From Doryteuthis pealeii (Eukaryota > Mollusca > Cephalopoda > Myopsida > Loliginidae), in contig CM042139.1 in assembly GCA_023376005.1 (NCBI GenBank), forward strand, positions 143,153,664 to 143,217,663: 64,000 nucleotides of DNA, read 5' to 3'. Positions 31,991 to 46,551 of the stretch are shown in pieces; the stretch's first letter is position 1, and the number at the start of each line of letters is the position of its first letter. The translations under genes were made by a program, and so were the position numbers. The notes under the pieces are model-generated. The model searched no databases and was not told where the DNA came from. It was given only the letters and a program-made list of their open reading frames with translations.

Positions 31991-32569
31991 AAAAATGGCC
32001 ATTATTGATATGATTGCATTACAGAATTTTTAAAACCCCCAAGAAAGTTTTTGGTAGATTAGTTTGTATGTGTTTTCCATGGGTAGATTCCATGGTAAAA
32101 AAAAAAAAGGTGACTTTCTAAAAAAGATTAAAAAACTGACTTTGCGGGTTTAGCATGGAATTTTTAAAGTTGCCAATAAGTTTTTTCTTTAATTTTTGCC
32201 AGAAAAACAACCAGCAAATAAATATTTATTCTTTTGTATCTGTGTAAACCAGGCATGTAAACCTTTTTTGGAAGTGGGCCACATGTGTAGACTGGCTCAT
32301 CATCATTTAAAAGGGTAATTTTACATTAAGGTACCTCAACTATTTCACTTAAGAAGACTAAAAAACATAAACATCGGCCTTTGTTCTCTTCTGTGGAAAA
32401 GATATTTCCTATAAAAAAAGTCTTAGGCCAGCAACGCAGACAGTAAGTTTGCCCATCTGGTTGTAACAGTAAATGTAATACTTAAAAAGAATCAGATAGT
32501 AACTTTTAAAAAAAGTAACCTAATCTTCTCTAATAATAAATGTGTGGTCAGTAAAAATATGTTTATTTC

Positions 32570-32735
32570 TATGTATGGAGTTAATGGAGGGAAGAGCCTT
32601 TCTGGATTTGGAACATAGCAATCACGTGACCACACGAGAAGTTATTGAAGTATCCATATTCAATGACACTTTAGAACCAGTTCCACGACTAAGTCAGACA
32701 GAATTATCTCTGAGAGAATCCACTCAATAGAAAAT
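32570..32735 (+). pseudogene. Left-arm copy of the C-terminal exon candidate, frame broken
   Basis: Reverse counterpart of 33,604-33,778. Several single-base indels split the frame, leaving only pieces such as 'EPVPRLSQTELSLRES'. Because the other arm is open throughout, these breaks look like sequencing errors rather than true decay. Confidence 0.45.
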
Positions 32736-33117
32736 ACCAGATATCCTTAATTCCCATCTCTCTCAAACTTAACTATGGAAAGGATTAGTTATTGAACTAG
32801 TTTTGATTATTTAATTTGTTTGCTAGTCTACAGATAAATGCTTACTACACAATAATGTGAATTGCCATTATGTCAGTGTCGCTTGTTTTCAACTTTACTC
32901 CTAGAGGCCATAGCCCAACATATCACACCATTTTGTGACAATTAAAACATTCCTGGCCAAATCCACACCTGCAAATGCCAACTAATAGGGATGCTTTAAA
33001 GCTGGTAATTCTAATATCTTCTTTTTTTTTTTTTTTGTAAAGATGTAATTAATGGTTAATTTTTTAAATATTGATATCGGGTGAAATGCTTGATAAAAAA
33101 CTAAGATGGAACCTACA

Positions 33118-33238
33118 CAAATCAGCATGATGCTGTCTTGAACAAATCCTGGAAGCAGCAACTTACATTCATACTGGGAACGTGCTGAGAAGTAAGGACA
33201 AACTCCATAAAGTTGACTTATAAAAAATTAGTGGTATC
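33118..33238. other. Spacer at the centre of palindrome 1
   Basis: About 121 bp not repeated in inverted form, lying between 'gatggaacctacac' and 'gtgtagttcccc'. No adapter-like or gene sequence is recognised. Confidence 0.7.
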
Positions 33239-36200
33239 TTGTGTAGTTCCCCATCTAGTTTTTTCTCCAAGCATTTCACCCACGATACAATATTAAAAAA
33301 TGAACATTTAGATTACATCTACAAAAAAAAGAAAAGAAAAGATATTAGAATTACCAGCTTTAAGCTCCTATTAGTTGCAATTGCAGGTGTGGATTTGGCC
33401 AAAGGATGTTTTTTAATTTGTCACAAAATGGTGTGATATGTTGCTATGGCCTCTAGGAGTAAAGTTGAAAACAAAGCGACACTGACTAATGGGCATTCAC
33501 ATTTTTGTGTTGTATAGCATTTAATTCTTGACTAGCAACAAATAAATTAATCAAACTTAAGTTCAATAACTAATCTTCCTAAGTTAAGTTTGAGAGAGAG
33601 GGATTAAGGATATCCTGGTATTTCTATTTGAAGTGATTCTCTCAGAGATAATTCTGTTCTGACTAGTCGTGGAACTGGTCTGAAAGTGTCTATTGAATAT
33701 GGTTTCATTATACTTCTCGGTGTGTCACGTGATTGCTTATGTCCAATCACAGAAAGGCTCTCCTCCATTAAACTCCTACTAGAAATAACATATTTACTAC
33801 GCCAACACATTTATTATTAGAGAAGAATAGGTACTGTTTTTTTAACAAGTACTTCGATTTCTTTTTAAAGTATTTACATTTTTATCTGTTTACACCAGAT
33901 GGCAAACTACTGTCTGCAGTCTGCCTAAGAACCTTTTTTTATAGGAAGATATCTTTTACAGAAGAAGAACAAGGCCGATGTTTTATGTGTTAGTCCCTTC
34001 TTTAGTGAAAATAGTTGAGGTACCTCAATGTTAAAATTACTTAAATTGATGATGAGCCATGTCCTACACATGTGGCCCATTCTCAAAAAAAGGTTACCAT
34101 GCCTGGTTTACACAGAACAAAGAATAAATTATTTTATTTGCTGGTTGTTTTTCTGCAAAATAAAGAACTTATGCAACTTTAAATCCATGCTAAACCCGCA
34201 AAGTCAGTTTTTTTTAATCTTTTAGAAAGTCACCTTTTTTTTTTTTTTTTTACCAAAATGGAAACTTACCAATGGAGAAACACATACAACTAATCTACCA
34301 AAACTTTTCCTTGGTTTTAAAAGTGTATGCAAACAATAATCAATAATGGCATTTTAATAATAATGATCCCATTCAATAAGTAAATTTAATGATAAAATGA
34401 TTCTATTAATTAAATTTAAATGATAAAAATTAATAATATAATATGACCTATTCATAAGTAAATTTAAATGATAAAATGATCCTATTAATTAAATTTAAAT
34501 GATAAAATATTTAATAATTAATAGATCCCATTCCATAAGTAAATTTAAATGATAATGATTCTATTTATTAAATTTAAATGATAAAATATTAAATAATAAA
34601 TATGATCCCTATTCATAAAGTAACATTTAAATTTTTGTATCTGTAAAGCATGTTATTATGTATCTAGCCTTATATTTATGAGGGTCCGGGAGTCCTCATG
34701 GGCATAGCTGTTAACGTGCTGGACTACGGCCTCATATAGTAAGATAGTAAATTTATAAGAGAAATAAAGATCAAACATGGCTGGTTCCAGTTTTGTTATA
34801 AGCCTGAGGGGCCACTTTCACTTATACTCTTTTTGGTAATATGTTACATCTCATAGTAGCTTATGAATTATGTAAGTACTGTGTTAGATAAATTTTTGAA
34901 ATCAGAGTTTTTAGATTCAAAATAAATGGGGGTAAGTGAAAATTAACCTTATCCGTGTACCTTGAGCGGCAGGTAATAACCTTATTTAACTTCTTCCATA
35001 AATGCCATTAGAACAGTGACAATCTTAGTTGTGACCATTACTAACCAAGAGAAGACACTGTCTCGGCTCTCAAGAATGTCGCTCTCACTGTGCGTCCTGG
35101 GCCCTGGGGTTGTTCTTAATAAGACTAAAGAAAAACAACAAGTCTTGTTGATTGATTAGAACAAGAATGCACAATACCCAGCCCAAACCAGAAGAAGAAA
35201 CATGACCAAAGAAAAACAACCAACAAGGAAGATCCAGGCAAACAAAAGGTTTAGCAAGTAAGAACCCTCATCACATCTCTCATACTCTGTGTGTCTCTCT
35301 CTCTCTCCTCTCTCTCTCAACAATATATACCCGATAATAAAGGGATATATAACAAATACACACACATTTGTTAACAGAGGGCGTAAAAAAGTTTTATTAA
35401 TTTTATGATAAAAAAAAAAAGTTTGAAGAAAAAACTAAACTGTGACCTCTAATCATAAAAGATCAATTATATGGCTGATTTTATGTTATTGAATTTGCTT
35501 AAAGAGAATTTTGTGTGTCAGAAAAAGTCATGATGATTTGAGAAGTAAGAAGAAATAATCAAAGAAAAATTCCAAAACCAAAATCTCTAGGAGATACTGT
35601 CCTACCATTTAAGATTTATATACTTGGATATGTGGTATGTGAATTAAAATAAAGGAACTTATTGTCAACACATGGTTATTATTCTGCAATGATTGTGATT
35701 TGTTTTACATGTCGCTATTTTAAGATATCTAGAATGATCATTATTTGAATCATACTGATGGTGGGCAAAACATCTTATTATGCTATGCAGTATACCTAAA
35801 AGTAAATAAGTAAAGTTCGTTGGGGTGGCCTAAACGTCCTGTATCAGCCAGACAGTGAGGAGTCTATCCTCCCCTTTCATTAGCGCTAGGCCTAAGAGAT
35901 TGTTTTAGCGTCTGAGTTGGAGCACCACACCTACAATCAGCCTTACCGTTATTGCAAACATAATAGATCTCTGTCTACTCATACGCTGGTTGGTGAGGGC
36001 CTGTATTGACAGGAACCTTGTGATTTCATAGTCAAGTGCTTACCAACTGAGCTAAAGAAATGAAATAGATATAGTAGTTAGAGTACTTAGAGTTTATTTG
36101 ATTACGCATTTAAAAAACTGCAGTGGTTATCCTTGACTTCAAGTAGTCCAAGGTATGAGCTGACACTCGTTGATTTCTTGCTGTGTTAGCAAAACTTTGA

Positions 36201-39200
36201 GGTATGAGCAACTTAGATATGCCCTTAATTTAATAAAGTTCACTAAAAACATTTAATTTTCAAATTTATTATGTGCAAAGAAAATATTTTTTATAAAAAA
36301 TATTAACATTTAAAACATATACAGCAACATAATTCATACATTCTATTTAATTATGTTTTCTTAATACATCCGTGCTATTTTTCTTATTCAAAAACGTAAC
36401 AAAAATGAGGGTGTTTTTGTTGGGCAAGCGGATTAATGGCATTTCAGTTTATTTTCATAGGAAATTGATTTGATTATGAAGGAAATTGAGTTTTGAAGTG
36501 GAACAAATTAAAACTTGTACCACTTGTAATTTTGCTCTCAGGCCTTTGCTAGCTTGTAAGTTGTTAGTTACTATATTTGGATTATTTTCTATTCAATAAT
36601 TTATCATTAAAAATGCTGATTCTTATGTTTAAATGTCAATTTCGCAAAAGCAAAATCAGTGATTTAGTCCATGATCTGAGGAAGAAGTTTAGAAAACTGT
36701 ATTACAAAAAAAACATGTTTCATTAGCGCCCTGTTAGTGTGGCTTAAGAAATAATGCCAATATATTTCTCTGCAGGTAAGATCACCAAAAAGGGGTATCT
36801 GAAGTAGGACACTAAACTGCATCCCAGTGGTGAGGCCATATAACTGAGCAACAAATGATTTGTTATTATATGTATTTACCAACCCCTCCTCATAATCAGG
36901 GTGTGACAAAGGTAAATTTTAAGTGAGTTCACAGGTTTTAAATTCAGAATTTTCCCTTCTCCCCAAGACCGATTGCCATAAACAAGTTAAAGAGCCCAGT
37001 CTACCCTACTATTTTACCCATAGCCTGAGGGAGAATAGTGGATGCCTGATAACTTTTTTGATTTAGTGTGTCCTGGAACGCACATATTTGCTTTGAAATG
37101 AGTCCCCGGGAAAAATTTATGGGTTAACAACTAAAAGCCCTTCTAACTCCTACCTTGTAACTATCCCTGTGATTTGTTCTAGAACTATTGAAATGTATTT
37201 ATAGTTAAGCTTTAATGGGTGGAGGGGGAAAAAAGAAAAACACTTGGAATGCATGGATACATTTTACTGCATCCTTATTTAGATTTTTTGTGCATCAGAG
37301 ACGCAGGGCCATCTCTGATTAGGATATTAAGCATATCCAAATGCTAACAGTCTCATCCCAAATTTGAACTTGGGTCACAGCGTCCATTTGCTACAAATGA
37401 TAACTGTTACATCCCACAACACCTCCTATGATTTTATATAGACAATAAAAAAAAAGTGGGATTACAAAAATGGTAGGGAATAGAATAGTGGTCATATACA
37501 GGATATCCATTTTTTGGTAAGGTCTTCTTAACCTTCTTGCAAGTGTAGATACAATCAAGTGTTTCCAAGCCCCACTGGACACGATGGTAGAATCTTTTGG
37601 TTAATAAGATAAGAAAATATGATTTGTAATATTTTTCTACACTATATGAAAGATTTATATAAAATGCAGTGATGCTGGTATATTTTTGATTTAGTGCTCC
37701 TGGGATTACGGATTTGGATTTGAATGAGTCCCTGGGAAATTTGATGGGGTTCCAACTAAAGTTTCCTAAATGAATTGCCATAGTTTTTATCTATGAACAA
37801 CTAAGCGCCTACCCCCTAACCGTTGTAACCCTAACAGTGTTAATTCGTTTCCAAGAAAGTTTTGAAATGTATTTACAGTTAGCTGAAATGGTGGGGGAAG
37901 AAAAAAAACACTAGGACACATGGATACGATTTTTCTGCGTCCTTTTTAGATTTTTTTCTGCGGCAGTGATGCAGGATGCGCAGGACTCGTACCTATCAGC
38001 ATCTCTGAAATGGTATAATTTTGAAAGCATTTGCTAATCAATGTAAAGTCATCTGTTATTCTTAAAAGTTAAAATGAAGAACTGATTTTGGTATTTGTTT
38101 TCTTTTTGATCAAGTAGAATCTTTTGTGAAGTTTTATGCAGTCCTGGTCCACAATAATTGACACCCATGAAATGTCAAGTTACATAATTTAGAATATCTC
38201 ATGAAAAATCCAACAAAAACAAATCTGTTGAAATAGCTTTATTTACTGACAATCATGTTGATAAGATGTTGATCAGAATATCCGGGTTGAGTGGAAGAAC
38301 TTTGTCCCTGTTTCTGCTGTGGTTGGTGTGTGGGCAGAAATCAGTCTGGTTAACATAAGCAAAATAAAAGATCTGGAACTAAGTGGACATAATGTGGGTG
38401 GCCAGAACGGGAAAGAAAGACATGGTTATACATAGGGGTCGTGAAATTGTGTAGCATCAATTCTGGAAAGAGGCATAGTCACAAGAAGTGGCGTAAGTCG
38501 TTGTGCTGGAAGAGGCATGACCACGTGAGTTGTTGGGTGTCCTCGTACTATATAACCGTCAAATTTTTTGATTGCGTCTAATTCTGGTAGGTTCACCAAA
38601 GATACTCCCGTCATCGCCTCTCATGTGTGTGTTGTGTGTGTGTGGCAATCTTAACCTCTTTGACTCTCTATCATTTGTCCACAATTCGGGGGGGAAAGAG
38701 AATAAAAAATAATTATATTTTTTATATATAAATGTTTGTCAACTTTTTATCAAAAGTCCAGATCCAGTATACAACAAAGAATAGCAAATGATGAAATAGT
38801 TTATACATTTGGTTATTTATTTTAATTTATTTCTGACAATATAGCTAAATGAAAGTGTGTCAATATGGGGACTTTGACTAATATGTTTATAAATTGTGAA
38901 ACTTCCTGAAAATATAAAGCAAAATGTGAAAGTGTGTCAATAATGGGGACTTGCTATATGTCTTATAATTTTGTGAACTTTATTTCTGAAATATGAAAAA
39001 TGAAGGTGTGTCAATAATGATGTCTTGACGTATGTTATAAAATTTGTGATTATTTAGAGTTATTGACTGTGCATATGTTTTCGAACAAACTGCTTTTCAG
39101 TGAAACGATGGGTAATTTTAAGATGGTTAACAATATTTATAAAAATCTCCTGTTCATGTTCTAACCAGGGAACTACACCTGCAAGTTGTCATAAAAATAA

Positions 39201-39623
39201 AAATGAGTTCTTCATTGTCATAGAGTATTAATATCAGCTAACCACAGTAAGTTTAAACTACCAACCTGAAAGAGTTGGATAAAATATTCATTACAAAAAG
39301 ACCCCAAACAAATTATTTGTAACATTTAAGAGCCTGAATATTATTAAATTGAAAAGATATTTCTTATTGAGTGGGTGGTTTTGGTAAATTTGGATTTCAG
39401 TATTGATTTTCTGTGACAGGACAGCTAATTTGAATTTAAATTAATGTGGTTAACGAGCTTTGTTCATTGTTTTGATATTAAGATATTTTTGATCATTCAT
39501 CAATCTATTTTATTCTTGAACAAACTTACCAAAAATGTTTCCACCATCTGTTGGTGGGGCTTAGAATACACTGAACCATCCCCTGCAGAGACTCCCTCAA
39601 GAAGATTGTCCCTGGGTAGGTAT
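33239..39623 (-). repeat. Right arm of large palindrome 1
   Basis: Reverse complement of 26,697-33,117 with frequent indels. It ends against the 100-N gap at a point that corresponds to 26,697. All repeats of the left arm recur in reversed order, so they are not annotated again one by one. Confidence 0.9.
33604..33778 (-). CDS. Putative terminal coding exon, open in this arm only
   Basis: On the minus strand the acceptor 'atgttatttctag' is followed by one base, then 57 codons and TAA (33,606-33,604). It reads 'RSLMEESLSVIGHKQSRDTP', then 'FRPVPRLVRTELSLRESLQI' and ends IPGYP. The codon pattern is protein-like and unlike the flanking AT repeats. The same DNA in the left arm (32,570-32,735) has frameshifts. 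In genomic orientation (left arm) the gene would run on the plus strand. I do not recognise the protein and found no convincing upstream exon. Confidence 0.45.
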
Positions 39624-39723
39624 NNNNNNNNNNNNNNNNNNNNNNNNNNNNNNNNNNNNNNNNNNNNNNNNNNNNNNNNNNNNNNNNNNNNNNNNNNNNN
39701 NNNNNNNNNNNNNNNNNNNNNNN
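39624..39723. other. Assembly gap of exactly 100 N
   Basis: A round 100-N run is the usual placeholder for a scaffold gap of unknown size. It is bordered by the end of palindrome 1 and by a G-rich tract that begins palindrome 2. The frames spanning it are meaningless. Confidence 0.98.
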
Positions 39724-42700
39724 TGGGGGGGAGTCCATAATAATTCAGCGGATCCACCAAAACGTTTTTAAACAATGTTTGTAAAATACTACTACCACCA
39801 ATTTACCCTGTGAAATTTAACCCCCCCCCTTATATTTAACATTATGAAACTTGCAGAAAAATTAATATTTCTCTTTTGAAAAAAATTTTCCATTGAAAGA
39901 GAAAAAACATTAAATTAAACTCCTGATGATTTTTTAACTTTTTTTCAGCTTACGGAAATAATGAAATTATGATGAAAAACAATGTTTTCCTTTATAATTT
40001 TGCACTGTTACAATCAACTGAAAATTAACGTAGCTAAAAACAAGTTACGATAAGAGTTTTTTTAAATTCTATGAAAAATCAATTAATTATAAATAATAAC
40101 AAAAAATATTTCCTTTTATCAAGAGGCCTAAACTGAATCAATTGTGGTCCTATAATACTATCTTAGGTTTAGCAAAAATAAGATATTGCAATACGAAGAA
40201 TTAAATTTTGATTCTCAGCTTCTTTTTAAACTCAACATGCCAATTAAGAAACTAAATGTGAATTGATTGTCATGTACAAAAAATTTTAAAACAATAGCAA
40301 ACAAATATACAAACGAATACTTTCAATTGTTGTATAATAATATGAAATAATTTTAAAACTATAGAACAGAAAAATACAAATCCCTGAAATATACAAATTC
40401 TCAATGATTTTTAGTTTCAAGAATTATTTTCCTCTTACCCCTCTCTAAATACTGTATTTCCACTTTCTCTCCAACTCCCTGTGATCCAAATTTTCTTTTA
40501 GTCCGGTCATGGACCGGGTACTTTAGCTAGGTATATATATAAAGGGCAGTTGTGTTATCTGTATGTCTGGAGGAAAAACTTTGAAAATAAAACAATTAAA
40601 ATGACAATAAATATATATTACACATTAATATTACCAGGGCTATTGTTTTTCAAAATTTCAAAGTAGGTAATCTTTATCAATATTCTTGAAATTTTGCACT
40701 CAAATAGAAGACACCTAGGAAGCTACAAATGGTTTTTTTTTTTTTTTCTAGGATCCGTGGAAACGAAAATATGAGAGGGACGAAGTTGAAGGTTATTTGT
40801 TTAAAAAAATATGAAAGACAACAAAAAAGACGCATTTTTCTGTAAAATTAGAGACTTTCAAAATTATTTTCCTATAAAATTTTGAAATTTAAAGATTGTT
40901 AAGTGCTTCGACATTTGATCGAAAGTTTGATTTTGGAAGAAAAAACTCGAATTTACGTGCCTCGCGTTGTAAAAACACCCTAAATCAACTGACGTCACAA
41001 ATCGGACCTTATTAATTTAAAAATCACAATTTCTCGTAACTATTATTGTTCAATCTTAAAAATATTCATATGGTTGAGAATAAAAGTAAAACCAATCTCT
41101 CTAAATATGTAATTTTTATGTGTTTTTAATTAATTGAAATAATTTTTTACAGGGCGAATTAAAAACGTATTTGCTTAAAAAACCCCGAAAATGCGTGATA
41201 GAATTTTTTTCCAGAATACATTTTTACACTACATTCTTTGGAAAATCTAAGTTGGCTAATCTTTATTCAATATTCTGAAATTTTGCATTCAGAGAAGAAA
41301 CCTGGAAGTACAAAAAGTTGAGCTTTTTGTTTTGTTTCTATGACCCAGAAGTAAAATTACAATAGTGCAAACCAAGACTATTTGTTCAAAATTGAGCGCG
41401 ATGATTAGCGAAAAAGACGCACTTTGTGTGTAGAATTCGCAAACTTCAGAATTATTTTGATATATTGATAGTGTTAAAATGGAAATATTGCTTATCTGCT
41501 TTGGGTTTTTTATTCGAAAATTTGTATTTTGAAAAAAAAAAACTTCAAATTTATTTGTCCGACAGGCGTACGAAGCCTTAGCGAGGAGACAGGCCTAGTA
41601 GGCATTGTTTATGCACAACAATTAAAAGTTTAAATTCAACGCTTATTCTCGTCCAATTTTTTAAATATTTATACTGTTGAAATAAAATAAGAATTCTTAC
41701 TTAAATATTTAACGTTTTATGTGTTTTTAATAATTTGGAATTATTTTTTATGTCCGTTTCAATTTTGGAGAAAAAAACTTAGGGTAGTTTATGGGCGAAA
41801 TAAATAATTTGGGTTCTGTTTTTCTGTCACCCTGTAATATCATGGATTTTTGAGGATGATTTGCAAAGTTTACCCAATATTTTATTTAACATTAATTTTT
41901 TGCATGCAGATTTTCAAGATTCACACGCTAAAAAAATTGATTAATTATCATAATTTTATGGAAATTTCACAACACAATTTACTTTTTTTTTTTTTTTTTT
42001 TAACTTTTTAAAGTATGTTTTAAAGTCAGTAATCCTTAACTTTCCTTGTAAATTCCTAACCATAAAAGAAACTGAACCCCTCATTTTATGTCCGCTGTTT
42101 TTGCAATAAAGTTTTATTTTTCTTCACAGTGGTGTTATTTATTTGAATTAATACTATACATGTACATGTAGTGCATTAATCAGAAAGAACATACAATTTT
42201 ATGTATAAGAATACCCAAATTTATCAAATTGCTCCAAAAATAAAGAAACGGTTGGAAAGAAATCACTGAATTTCTTTTTTTAAATGGTCCGTGTTTACAT
42301 ATTTGAAAACAAAAAATCATGTCCACATTTGTACCCCAATTTCGGGCCCTTTAAAATTCTCATACTTTTTGAACCACTGGGATTATGCATAATTCAAACG
42401 GTTCTGAACTCCATTACATTTAAACAACAATAACCTCAAATAAAAAAATCAACTGGGAATGCTAAATTTAAATACGACTGGTTTGAAAAAAATTTTTAAT
42501 TTGATTAGATATTTCCTCTTAATTCTTCTTACTTCTGTTTTCTCCTTTCTCACTCTTTTTCTCCTTTCTCACTCACATTCCCTGGTGTTCCTCAAAAACA
42601 TGTTAGTCCGGTTATGGACCAGGTACTTTTGCCCTATAAATAATATGAATATAATGTTTTATAGGTTTTTAAGTTATTGAGATACATGCCAAACATTGCT

Positions 42701-43952
42701 TAGTTACAATTAAAATCTTAGTTTTTTCTATAAATGTGTCTTGATAAATTTATGGAATTTTTGAATTGTTATTCAGTGACTAAAAAGCATCCACATTCAC
42801 TATTTGTTCTCCCCTTTTCTTTTTAAATATCAAAAGCATGTTTTTTTAATTTGAAATTATAGGTTTGTCTCATACAATTGGATAAATGAAAAATTGTTTT
42901 GAGATAATTTAAAAATTTCATTTTTGATTACTAAATTAAAAAAAAGGACATTTATATCATATTGTTTTTTCAATTATAGGTTTTATTTCTTCACTATAAT
43001 ATATGTATGTATGTATTGTGTGTGCGTGTAGTGCAATAAACTGACAAAGTAAAAGTTTTGAAGCTAAGAAATTAAGGGTAGAGATTTTTTCTACAGGAAC
43101 AAAAACTACAGATGGTAATTTGAATTTTCTTTTTGTTTCTTTTAAATCATGTACGTTAAAATGACTGGCAATTATGGTTTATTTTTTATTCTGAAATCCT
43201 TTTCCAAAGTCAAACTGTCATATATATTTTTTTGGAAAAACAGCCTTAATTTTCCAAAGAAATTTAATGCTGAATAGTCAGATGTGAAAACTAATGAATG
43301 TAGGGAAGAATAAAAGAATGCGTAATTTAAAATTACCTTTGTTTTAAAGAAAAAAAATCAATGGGCAAAATAATCCGTACCGTTCAACAAAGTTGTGATG
43401 GTCTTCTTTTATTTTTTTTTGGTAAGATGACTTTAAGATGCTTCTGCAAATGTGTTTTGATTTGATGTGGACCACCATAAAAAATATCAACATTATGGAG
43501 ACAGAATTTATAGATAACACAATTTTCTTCTCCATAAAAATCTCAGGAAATTGTTCTACTCTGAACTGTAATACAAATTTTTAACATACGGCATCATTTA
43601 AAAAAAAGAGATTTTTTTTTACAGGAGCAGCGTCCAGCTTTGAGGCTGATGGTGATTCACTATTATTGGCTAGATTTATTCTCTACAATGTCCATGCTTT
43701 TTGAAATATTAACTTAGGATTGTGCACACTGTTTGGGTGGAGAAAAATATTTTTGTAGGCTAGCATAGCCAAAAGTTAGGATTGTTCATTAATAGCAATA
43801 TGTGATAAATACACCTTTTTGTCACTAAAAATTATGGTTGTTGTTACATAATTATTCTGTAGTCCAATTTAATGTATTCCTGTAAATGTGTCATAAAGAT
43901 GTGCTGTTTGAGATATTTTTTCAAAGTTTAATATATTTATTATTGCTTTCAG

Positions 43953-44001
43953 GTGTCTCTACTGAATGCAGGGATTCTGAGGCACGAAGATTCTTTCTCA
44001 A
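43953..44001 (+). CDS. Exon E1 in inverted copy, frame disrupted
   Basis: Acceptor 'ttgctttcag' and a donor-like GTGAAG flank 49 bp that differ from E1 by three single-base indels, which breaks the frame. Best read as sequencing error in this arm. Confidence 0.5.
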
Positions 44002-46503
44002 GTGAAGTATCAAACTATTAGTTTATTGTTGACAAATTATCTAATTCTTCTGCTCTGTGGCTGAGCAGAAGAATACACTGACTGCAACTCGCAGAGGGTA
44101 AAATTCCCCAATTGCAGTCACCTGTTGGCTGTGGGCTGACGACCCATTGATGCTTAAGGATAGGACCCTGGCTGGCTGAGCAGTCTTGATATGCAACACT
44201 CTATTATGATTTGGTCCTTACTCAAGCAGGCAGGTGGGGGGGGGGTGTCGGAGAGGCTCCCTCTGATCAAATCAGCTGGTCACGTCAACCCAGCACTTAT
44301 GATTGCTCTTATGGCCAACCCCAACCCTTATATGTGCTAGAAGTGGTGGCTGCAGGTGTTAGTGTCCGGGTATGACATTAAACTTTATCTAATGGTGAAG
44401 TTTCAAGTTTTGGAGCTTTGGGAGTATGGGAGTACCCCTTTATTGCCATTATTCCAGGTCCACTCTGACTCAGAGTGGTAGTACCTATTAGTCCCATCTA
44501 TGGGTTAGACAGAAAAAATTGAGTTTTAAAAAAAACGTTTTGAATGGGCGAAAGGAACTAATTCCCCTCAAAGGCCACTACGCCCAGCCAATGGGGGGGG
44601 AGGAGGGGAGATGAAGAATTAATCAAAACTAAGTGTCCAATTACTGTCGAATTGCGTAAGACACGGCCAACAAGCGATTGTAACTTAATACAAAAACCGT
44701 CTTGTTGCAATTCTACTGCAGAATGACAGGGTATTTATAAAACTTCACAATATCATTGAAATCAAGCAGCCAATCAGAACCAGGGAATGGAATCACCTAA
44801 ATGCATGAATGCGATCATTCTTGATTTTATACAATACCAACTGTCTGGACACTGCTTTGAGTTGTACTTAGCTAGTTGTGTTATTCAAACCAACAGTAGA
44901 ACTAACTGACATCAATATCCATCAAGCATGAATTAAACAAAATGTCTCCAGCATAAAATAACCAATAAATTGACATTTTGGATATATTTGGATTATTCAG
45001 AACTATTGTCCTCATCTTTATTGTTATCTACACAATGTTTCGGCGACATGCCCTCAGCCTTCTTCAGGTGTTTCTTGTCGAAATGGGAGCCTTCTTGAAC
45101 TCGGGAACCTCAGGGAAAGATGAGGACAATAGTCAAATAATCTGGATTAATCAAAATTATACCAAATTACACTGGGGAACAATTTTGGACATAATTCTGT
45201 TGGAGTTTGATTTTTTTCATTTGATTATAGACAAAATTTGGCATGCTGATTTCAAACCTACAGTCAGTTTTTTCTATCACGTCAAGTTTTCTCTATAGCT
45301 AACTCTCCAAATAAGCACAGTTGTATTGTTTTCTCTGTAATAGACTGGTCAACTGATTGCGTTATTTTATGAAAATGAAGGAGAATTTTTCAGATATGGT
45401 GACTAGGTGATTCCCAGTCAAAGAGCAAACATTAGCACATTAGTGAATAGTATATTTCTATAATATTGAATAAACTTGGTGATTAAGACTAGTCTTCGGC
45501 CCTTACAAGTGTCAAGTTAGTGTGTTGTTAGTTTATGAATTTGGATCAAGGAGACACTGATAAGTTGGCATTTGGTCACCTATGAAATTTGGTGAAGCCA
45601 AAATATCATTGCACAGACTGTTTTGTTTAATATAAGCTTATCAATATAACAAGAAACACAAATGTTAAAATGCAAGATCCTAGTCTACCATCAGCTATAC
45701 GTCCAGTGCCTCATCAGCTGAAATTCCAGTGCCAGTTTTGTTCAACTTGAAGATCTCAATTATGATGAAGAATTCGTAACAGCAATAATTCAAATTTTGA
45801 AACTGAAGATGACTCACCTCATCGGGGATTCAATCTGCATCAGTTGAATGAGTTGGCACAAATTTTGAGACTAAACAAAAAAGGCTTCAGAATTTAGCAT
45901 CAAGACTGAATAAGAAAAACTTGCTTAAAAAAAAGAGTGAAGGCCTCCTACTTTTGATGAGTGTTAAATGGATTTCTGCAGTGACCTTTTGAAGTGACAG
46001 GAAGTTTATGCCTTGCCATAACATATAAGGCTTATTGGAAGAATTGGCAATCAATCAACTGAATAGCGACTGTTCATTGATATCTCAAATCAGAGCTTAA
46101 AGTGTGTTCTCTCTCCTCTAAGGTTATTAATATGGTGCAATCCTCATTAGGCATTCAGTTTGTCTTTCATGAAAAATATAAAGACATAAAAGAGAGTCAT
46201 TGATTTGTTGCAAATATCACAGTTGGATCAGCTGTGTTGACCTTCAAATGGTATTTCTTCCTTCTTGGTCAGAGTATAAAGTGGAAACTGTCCACAGATT
46301 GAACACCAAGAAAAAATATATGTGTAAAGTTTTACCTTAACTACTCGCTCACAAATTTGACTTACACTAATAATATCCTTTGTATGACAAGATGAATTTG
46401 CTACAACATTTACAGACGAGCAATTCTTTAATTATTTTCTATTGTAAAATTTAAAACATTCAATAAAATAAGCACTGTTAACATCTCTGTTTTCTATTTC
46501 CAG

Positions 46504-46551
46504 GGGGCCTCGGATGGGTGGAGCGATAAAGAATGATGCAAAAATTGGAAA
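46504..46551 (+). CDS. Exon E2 in inverted copy, intact
   Basis: Identical 48 bp to 5,354-5,401, with acceptor 'ctatttccag' and donor GTAAGT. Confidence 0.55.

Larger units (their letters stand above)
26697..33117 (+). repeat. Left arm of large palindrome 1
   Basis: This 6.4-kb segment is matched in reverse complement by 33,239-39,623 throughout. Examples are the SINE at 30,261, the family C copies, the tandem arrays at 27,258 and 31,716, and the exon candidate at about 32,570. The arms differ by many single-base indels, especially in homopolymers. The left arm is continuous with unique sequence upstream, so it probably represents the genomic order. Confidence 0.9.

Noticed and set aside
39444..39775. 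Open frames crossing the N run
   Set aside because: They exist only because N codons are not read as stops.
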